Assembly (NCBI GenBank): GCA_964494345.1
Contig: CAZBSI010000005.1
Coordinates: 124,001-188,000 of the forward strand
DNA length: 64,000 bases
Direction of reading: 5' to 3'
Source: DTKD01 sp964494345
GTDB taxonomy: Bacteria; Armatimonadota; UBA5829
Both the position numbers and the translations under genes were made by a program. The notes beneath the pieces are model-generated. The model ran no database searches. It saw only the letters and a program-made list of their open reading frames with translations, and was not told where the DNA came from. Shown piece after piece: positions 58,929 through 64,000 of this stretch. How positions within the stretch are numbered: the first letter of the stretch is position 1; every line of letters starts with the position of its first letter.

Positions 58929-61900
58929 TTAGTTCTGTTTCTTGGCGGAGATTGCAGTGAGAACCGGCTGATCGCCGCTCACATCAAGAGTACCCGTTGC
59001 GGATACGTAGTCGGCCGCGGTGAATCCGTGAGCGGTCTTAAGGACCTTCACAGGAACACCAGATCCGTCGTCAACGGTGAAGCTGTTGGCGTCGATTACG
59101 GTGACCTTACCCCAAACGGTGAACTTCTTGGTGGCAGCCGCCGCCGCTGTAGCAGCGTCCAGAGTCGCCTTATTGGAAATACCATAAGAATCGACCGGCT
59201 CCGGCTCGGATTCCTTAATAACGAACGTGAAGGCAGTGGTAACCGCCGCCTCGTTCAGAGCGTAGTCGACTGCGGCTACGCGCAGATAGTAGGTGCCAGG
59301 ATTCTGCTCGCCCGGCTCAAACGCACTGCCGGCTTCCTTCCAGGTGTTGGGAACGCCATTGGCATCGGTTCCGAAGTAGATCTTGTAGCCGCGAACGCCC
59401 GACTTGTCGTCAGTGGCGCCGAGGAACGCGAACTTCGGAGCAGTGACTGCAGACTGAGCAACGCCGTTCTGCGCGCCGCCAGCTTCGGTTACGCTGGTCG
59501 GGTTGGACGGAGCTACGTCGTCAGAAGTCGAGTAGGTCAGGCCTGTGATGGCTGTTCGGTCGGCGTTTGCAAGTCGAGCATATACGCCGTAAGCGCCGCC
59601 GCCATTCTCAACCTTGACAAGAACCTTGTTCCAACCGGCGAGAAGAGTGAACGGGCCTATGAAATTCTGGTCAGGGAAAACGGCAGTGGCAGTCAGCTTC
59701 TGACCGCGATAGTTGCCGTTTGTCCAGACCTTAGCACAGTCGTCAGCGCCAAGTGCGATGTATGCCGGGTAAATAGCGGCACCCGGGTTGTTTACATATA
59801 CCGCGAAGTATGTCGCGGAGCTGTCCTTCGGAGCACCGTAGAGAGCATTGATATCCAGGATATCGTCTGCAGCAGTCACAACAGCAAAGGACTTGTCGCC
59901 GTAGGCCTTGCCAGCTTTGGCAGCCAACTGAGCCTCATTGACCGGGACGCCGTTGTAGGTGTTGTTAACCTGATCGGTATCGATTCTCAACTGGTGATCG
60001 TCGGTGCCGCCCTGAGCGAACGCGCCCAGATATGCCCAATCTCTAATTACATTGCCAGCACCGGTCGGCGGGTTGTAGTAGAGGTTTACCAAAGTGTCCT
60101 TGGTCGTGCCCTTGCGGTATTTGATATCGCCTTCTTCGTCACTCTTCGCCTGGATGCCATTGCGAAGCAGGTAGCGATAGTCTTTGCCACTCGGCAAGGT
60201 GTAGACCTTAGCAACATCAGCGGCAGGAACGCCTACCCACTGAACCACCGGGCCAAGCTGCTCGCCGCGGTCGCCGCCAGGGGTGTCCCAGGGAGTTGTG
60301 CCGTTGGTGGTCAGCCACCAACAACCGTTGTCGTCAGTGGTATAGACCCACGGCTTCATAACCTCGAAGAGTCGAACGTTGATATTAGCTGCCGCTGAGT
60401 AGCTGGAACCTGGAGTGTGGGTCATGGTGATCTTACCAAGACCGTGCAGCAGGCTCTGCGCAGGGAATGAGTTGAAACCGGCCCAGTCATCCCATTTGAT
60501 CATAACTCTGGCCCAGCGCTGCTCAGGAGCAGTCGTGTAGGCTCCGATGTTGACCTGAGTTGTCCACCAGTCATTGCCAGCGCCTTCCGCGCTGTTGGCA
60601 GCGATGGTGCGTGTGCCGGTAGCTACGTTATTGGTAACAGCCTTGGCCGCATAAGCGGTGACAGTCGTGTCTTCTGCAGTCATCTTATAGGTCGCGGTAG
60701 TAGCGAACTGGTTGTTAAATACGCCAGCCTTGTTGCTCTCCCAACCTGCGAAGAGATACTTGTCGGCGCTGTTTACAGTCACCTTAATCTCGGCAACGTC
60801 GCCATCTTCATAGTCGGTGGCGGTCGGCCAGGTCAGGTTCTTGTGTGACAGAGCAGTCTGCCCCGCAACCGGATTGCCGGCAAGGGTCAGTGTGTAGGTC
60901 GGCATCTGGAAGACTGCATACAGAGTCGCGTGGTCGTTAGGAACCACGAAGCCGTTATTAGCAGTCGAGTTCAACTCGCGCTCGGTGTCGAAAATAGGAG
61001 TGCCAGTAGCATTCATCGACCAGCCAATCCACGTCACACCAGGATTTTCAGCTACCGAGAAATCGAGAACTTCGCCGGCCTCATGCCAGGACAGATCGTT
61101 CCAATTGCGGCCCTCAGGATACTCGATGGTACCGCGGGTGCCGTTTCTCACAGCTACGAGCTTAACGGAGACGCCGGTCTTGAAATACCAAACGTCGCCC
61201 TTGGTTGTGCCGCCGAGGTTGGTGCTGTCGACTCTCCAATAATACTCGGTGTTGGCAGCAAGAGCGCCAGGAGAGAAGCTCTTTACAGTAACATTCACGG
61301 TATTCTTGAACTCAGGGGAGGTCTTGTCTGCGTTTGTCACAGCAGAAAGGCTTGTGCCAAAATAGATATCCTGAGTCTCAGTGGCGTCACCAGGTGTCCA
61401 GGAAAGTTTGCCCACAACAATCTGATTGTCAAGGCTAGTGTGAACAACGCTGCTCCAGTCCGCAGGGTCCGGATTGAAAGCCTTCATCGGAGGAGCGGAG
61501 GCACACTTGACGACATTAATAACGTTGGACGGCAGCGACTCGACAGCGGCAGAGTCCACAGCTATGACGCGATAGTAGTAAACCATATCGCAGTAGCCGG
61601 TGGTGTCGGAGTAGGTGAGACCAGTGACGTTGTCATCAAGAACTACGAAGTTCTCATCATTACCATCGCTGCGCTCGACTATATAGTGATCAACTGTGCC
61701 ATAGGTCGGGGCGGTCCACACGAGGTCGACAGCGGTCTCGTCCTCATTGGGCTCAGCAGAGGTCAGAGTCGGATGTGTCTGGCCGATTTTCTCGAATTTG
61801 AGAGCGCCGAAATACAAGCTGCCCGACTCGTTAATCCAACTGTTGTTAATTTCGACCTGGCAATTAGCGGCATCGTTGGCCTTGAAATCGTATGTTCCAA

Positions 61901-62381
61901 GCAACTGCCAGGTATTGACCTTACCGCCCGCCGCTGTCTGATCGATAGGAGCGGAGGCGGCTATATTGCCAAATCTGTCCTTGACGTGGTGAAGCACGGC
62001 GGGTTTTGCGCTGCCGGTGGCTCCGAATGTAGCCCAGACCTTATAGATTCCGGACTCAGGCAGATTAATTTCATATCTGCCCCAGCGAGCGCCGATGGCG
62101 CCGAAGTTGGAACTGACGTAGTAGCCCATAAAGTTCGCGCCTTTGGCCGCAACCAGGTCTGCTACGGTCAATGCAGCGCCGGATGCTGCGACGTGAGCGA
62201 GTCCGCCGGACGACTTAAACCAGTCGGCATAAGTGGTGTCCGTACCGGAGTTTTTCCGGGCCGTATAATAGTACGGTCCGCCTGCCTGTGCGACGCTTAC
62301 CAGCATCATAACCAGCAGAATGCAGGCCACGAACGCCGCAGCCGGCATACGCCCAAGCAAGGTAGATGATTTCCCTTTCAT
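58929..62381 (-). CDS. Large secreted multidomain protein, paralogue 2
   Basis: 1150 residues, the same domain order as paralogue 1 encoded just downstream: signal peptide ('AFVACILLVMMLVSVAQAGG'), golvesin/CBM-like beta-sandwich ('WGRYEINLPESGIYKVWATF'), two FN3-type domains, InlB-type repeats ('ADKYLFAGWESNKAGVFNNQ'), an unassigned middle, Ig/FN3-like domain and OB-like tail ending 'TAISAKKQN'. Sequence identity to paralogue 1 is high throughout and total in the 485-bp tract near the 3' end. The ATG at 62379-62381 has AGGAGG six bases upstream. It has its own promoter, structured leader and terminator, so the two paralogues are separate transcription units. Confidence 0.83.
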   Translation of the reverse strand: MKGKSSTLLGRMPAAAFVACILLVMMLVSVAQAGGPYYYTARKNSGTDTTYADWFKSSGGLAHVAASGAALTVADLVAAKGANFMGYYVSSNFGAIGARWGRYEINLPESGIYKVWATFGATGSAKPAVLHHVKDRFGNIAASAPIDQTAAGGKVNTWQLLGTYDFKANDAANCQVEINNSWINESGSLYFGALKFEKIGQTHPTLTSAEPNEDETAVDLVWTAPTYGTVDHYIVERSDGNDENFVVLDDNVTGLTYSDTTGYCDMVYYYRVIAVDSAAVESLPSNVINVVKCASAPPMKAFNPDPADWSSVVHTSLDNQIVVGKLSWTPGDATETQDIYFGTSLSAVTNADKTSPEFKNTVNVTVKSFSPGALAANTEYYWRVDSTNLGGTTKGDVWYFKTGVSVKLVAVRNGTRGTIEYPEGRNWNDLSWHEAGEVLDFSVAENPGVTWIGWSMNATGTPIFDTERELNSTANNGFVVPNDHATLYAVFQMPTYTLTLAGNPVAGQTALSHKNLTWPTATDYEDGDVAEIKVTVNSADKYLFAGWESNKAGVFNNQFATTATYKMTAEDTTVTAYAAKAVTNNVATGTRTIAANSAEGAGNDWWTTQVNIGAYTTAPEQRWARVMIKWDDWAGFNSFPAQSLLHGLGKITMTHTPGSSYSAAANINVRLFEVMKPWVYTTDDNGCWWLTTNGTTPWDTPGGDRGEQLGPVVQWVGVPAADVAKVYTLPSGKDYRYLLRNGIQAKSDEEGDIKYRKGTTKDTLVNLYYNPPTGAGNVIRDWAYLGAFAQGGTDDHQLRIDTDQVNNTYNGVPVNEAQLAAKAGKAYGDKSFAVVTAADDILDINALYGAPKDSSATYFAVYVNNPGAAIYPAYIALGADDCAKVWTNGNYRGQKLTATAVFPDQNFIGPFTLLAGWNKVLVKVENGGGAYGVYARLANADRTAITGLTYSTSDDVAPSNPTSVTEAGGAQNGVAQSAVTAPKFAFLGATDDKSGVRGYKIYFGTDANGVPNTWKEAGSAFEPGEQNPGTYYLRVAAVDYALNEAAVTTAFTFVIKESEPEPVDSYGISNKATLDAATAAAAATKKFTVWGKVTVIDANSFTVDDGSGVPVKVLKTAHGFTAADYVSATGTLDVSGDQPVLTAISAKKQN
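59035..59519. repeat. 485-bp identical tract shared with paralogue 1 (copy 2)
   Basis: Identical to 55065-55549. The last mismatch before it is at 59034 and the first after it at 59520. Confidence 0.9.
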
Positions 62382-62583
62382 TGTTGCCCTCCTAAAGGAT
62401 TACTTAATTGACATTTTTATTCGGTCTATACGCGCTCGTGCGCTGTACGTATGATTGCAGGACTGTCGAATAACCGGCGCCGCACCGAGGTTTCAACGTC
62501 TTACAAATCGCAGCACCGAGGCCGCACTATCTTGCAAAAGCAATCTGCAGAATCCGTGCATTTCGCACGGATCCTGCATGAGC

Positions 62584-62652
62584 AGGTATTATTCGAGTTT
62601 CCGGCCACAGAAACACAGTAGCCCGATCGTGGTCAATCGCGGCCTAATACCT
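62584..62652 (-). ncRNA. Candidate structured 5' leader element, copy 2
   Basis: Minus strand AGGTATTA ... TAATACCT forms an 8-bp closing helix in which the innermost pair is A-U, where copy 1 has G-C. Inside are a bulged hairpin (GCCGCGAT / ATCGGGC) and GTTTC-tgtggccg-GAAAC. It lies 203 bases before the ATG. After it comes a strong hairpin, GCAG-g-ATCCGTGC / GCACGGAT-t-CTGC (62547-62577). Confidence 0.6.
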
Positions 62653-62661
62653 CTACAAGTA

Positions 62662-62690
62662 GGTTTACCATGTAGTGCGCCGACTGTCAA
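62662..62690 (-). promoter_or_regulatory. Candidate promoter of secreted paralogue 2
   Basis: Minus-strand TTGACA (62685-62690), 17-bp spacer, TAAACC (62662-62667). The -35 is perfect and the -10 weak; it is in the position equivalent to the paralogue 1 promoter. Confidence 0.6.
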
Positions 62691-63067
62691 CCGGTAATAT
62701 TACCTGGATTGGTCTTTTTTGCTTCTTTTACAGGATATTCTACGTCATTTATTGTCGGGTAATGGTATTTAGTGCATTAGGGCTGATATTCTGTATTATA
62801 TGACAACACATTTCATCTCACTGTGCGAAATTAGTTTTTTGTTAAAGGATTATTATAAATACATCAGTTGTTCCTACGACACGCTCTTCGCATAATTTAC
62901 ACAAATTGCACGCTCAATGGGCCGAGTATCATGTCCTCTAAGCGTTTAACATAACGACTGGTGCGTGTTCTTGTTGATAATTACGTGGCTATTGTCATTT
63001 GAAGAGATAACGTGGAGAATGGCCATAGCTGCCCTGTTACAGTTATCATGCAACTTTATTTGAGGCA
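62691..63067. other. AT-rich intergenic region without recognised gene
   Basis: About 375 bp between the paralogue 2 promoter and the etfA terminator. I see no open frame with a ribosome site, no RNA gene and no repeat family member here. Confidence 0.6.
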
Positions 63068-63104
63068 AAACCGGTGGCCGAAACGACTCGGCCACCGGTG
63101 TTTT
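63068..63104. terminator. Strong terminator after etfA
   Basis: ACCGGTGGCCGA (63070-63081) / TCGGCCACCGGT (63088-63099), a perfect 12-bp stem, with TTTT on the minus-strand side and GTTTTT on the plus-strand side. It ends the etfA transcript. Confidence 0.85.
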
Positions 63105-63114
63105 TAAGCGGATT

Positions 63115-64000
63115 TCAGACTACGCAGCTATCGGCAGGGCTGCCGCGCATAGCTCTGATTTTTTTTGTCAAAGCGGGGAGCACTTCGAAGACATCACCGA
63201 CAAATCCGTGGGTGGCAATGTCGAAGATCGGGGCATTGGGGTCCTTATTTATCGCGATTATTACATCAGCGCTCTTCATCCCGACTTGGTGCTGCACAGC
63301 GCCGGAGATGCCGCAGGCGATGTATATCTTCGGACACACGGTGCGACCAGTCTGGCCGACTTGATGAGCATAGGGAATCCAGCCCGCGTCTACGGCCGCC
63401 CTGCTGGCCCCTACCGCAGCGCCTAACTCTTCGGCCAGATCGCGGACGATCTCAAAGCCCTCTGGCCCTCCAAGGCCGCGTCCGCCGCTGATGATGATAT
63501 CCGCATCGACTAAATTAACCCTCTCGCCGATGGTTTCCACAAAATCGATGAACTTGGAACGCGAGCCGAACAGAGCCGGCTTCGGGGTAAGGCGAATGAT
63601 CTCAGCCTCGCCATCGCAGCGTTTGGCGCTGGTCGGGAATACTTTGTGCCGAACCGTGGCCATCTGCGGTCGGGTGTATGGACACAGAATGGTAGCCATA
63701 ATGTTGCCGCCATAGGCCGGCCTTGTCTGATGCAACAGGCCATCTTCCCCGATCTCAAGGCCGGTGCAGTCGGCGGTTAGCCCGGTATAGAGCTTTATAG
63801 CAACTCCGCTCATAAAGCTGCGGCCGGTCGTGGTGGCGCCTGCGAGCACGATCTCAGGCTTATATTCACGCATCACATCGGTCAGCACGCGGCAGTAGCG
63901 TTCGGAATCATACACCGCAAGCTCCGGCGCCTCGTATACGAAGACCTTATCGACAGGGTACGAAGCCAGTTCTTTTACCGCTTCATCCAGATCGTCGCCG
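63115..64000 (-). CDS. etfA: Electron transfer flavoprotein alpha subunit, N-terminus beyond window
   Basis: Passes electrons with EtfB via a tightly bound FAD. The frame is open to position 64000 ('GDDLDEAVKELASYPVDKVF' at the edge), so the start is outside; a GTG at 63915 is internal. The FAD-binding C-terminal domain is clear: 'IIISGGRGLGGPEGFEIVRD', 'GAAVGASRAAVDAGWIPYAH', 'QVGQTGRTVCPKIYIACGIS' and 'GAVQHQVGMKSADVIIAINK', ending 'DPNAPIFDIATHGFVGDVFE'. Whether it belongs to an electron-bifurcating Etf complex depends on neighbours outside the window, but the nearby hydrogenase makes that plausible. Confidence 0.95.
   Translation of the reverse strand, partial: GDDLDEAVKELASYPVDKVFVYEAPELAVYDSERYCRVLTDVMREYKPEIVLAGATTTGRSFMSGVAIKLYTGLTADCTGLEIGEDGLLHQTRPAYGGNIMATILCPYTRPQMATVRHKVFPTSAKRCDGEAEIIRLTPKPALFGSRSKFIDFVETIGERVNLVDADIIISGGRGLGGPEGFEIVRDLAEELGAAVGASRAAVDAGWIPYAHQVGQTGRTVCPKIYIACGISGAVQHQVGMKSADVIIAINKDPNAPIFDIATHGFVGDVFEVLPALTKKIRAMRGSPADSCVV

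Noticed and set aside
54935..62369. Long plus-strand frames (54935-56428, 59028-60398, 60930-62369) opposite the secreted paralogues
   Set aside because: They repeat because the paralogues repeat. The sense proteins have signal peptides, domains, ribosome sites and terminators; the antisense frames have none.

Overview
Moderately GC-rich bacterial chromosome segment, gene-dense, with strong AGGAGG-type ribosome sites and many TTG/GTG starts. The gene content suggests an uncultured anaerobic bacterium with an outer envelope: an NADH-linked electron-confurcating/bifurcating [FeFe] hydrogenase, an electron-transfer flavoprotein, two hopanoid-modification genes, very large secreted proteins and CsgG-like export proteins. 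The B. subtilis-like LexA box and the overall mix would fit a deep-branching phylum such as Armatimonadota. That placement is a guess and was not tested.

Layout. 1-18 kb is ordinary accessory and housekeeping sequence: glnS (cut by the left edge), three major-facilitator transporters, a GNAT enzyme, an archease-lexA operon with a candidate LexA operator, tRNA-Ser(GCT), glycyl-tRNA synthetase, a nitronate monooxygenase-type protein, a broken UroD-like gene, a GH43-type glycosidase, a radical SAM/SPASM-MFS pair and an AI-2E-type permease. Intergenic spaces carry several families of short palindromes and a CCGNNAA heptamer satellite.

17.3-35.9 kb (minus strand) is the most unusual part: an apparent five-gene operon for large secreted proteins. 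In transcription order it encodes a CsgG-like protein, a secreted subtilase, a 725-aa secreted protein, a 3763-aa secreted giant and a second small CsgG-like protein. The subtilase, the 725-aa protein and the giant share a two-part C-terminal module (FW module plus GWN...GYW module). The giant additionally carries about 14 copies of a module named here GVY, some sitting inside other domains. I propose this as a candidate surface-protein export and processing system.

36-47.3 kb holds coaE, rpsA and a seven-gene hydrogenase operon: rex, hydC, hydB, hydA, a small [2Fe-2S] protein, a PAS-containing sensory-type [FeFe] hydrogenase and a SpoIIE-like PP2C phosphatase. A good sigma-70 promoter is followed immediately by a near-perfect Rex operator, so the operon is probably controlled by NADH/NAD+ and may itself sense H2.

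47.8-54.9 kb: an aldo/keto reductase with ferredoxin-like tail coupled to a metallophosphoesterase-PHP fusion, an orphan sugar-binding lipoprotein, and a GT-C membrane enzyme followed by hpnK and hpnI. 54.9-63 kb: two tandem ~1150-aa secreted paralogues that share a 485-bp identical 3' tract (recent gene conversion) and a ~70-nt conserved element, apparently at the 5' end of each transcript, that folds as a three-way junction with a covarying closing helix. The right edge cuts etfA.
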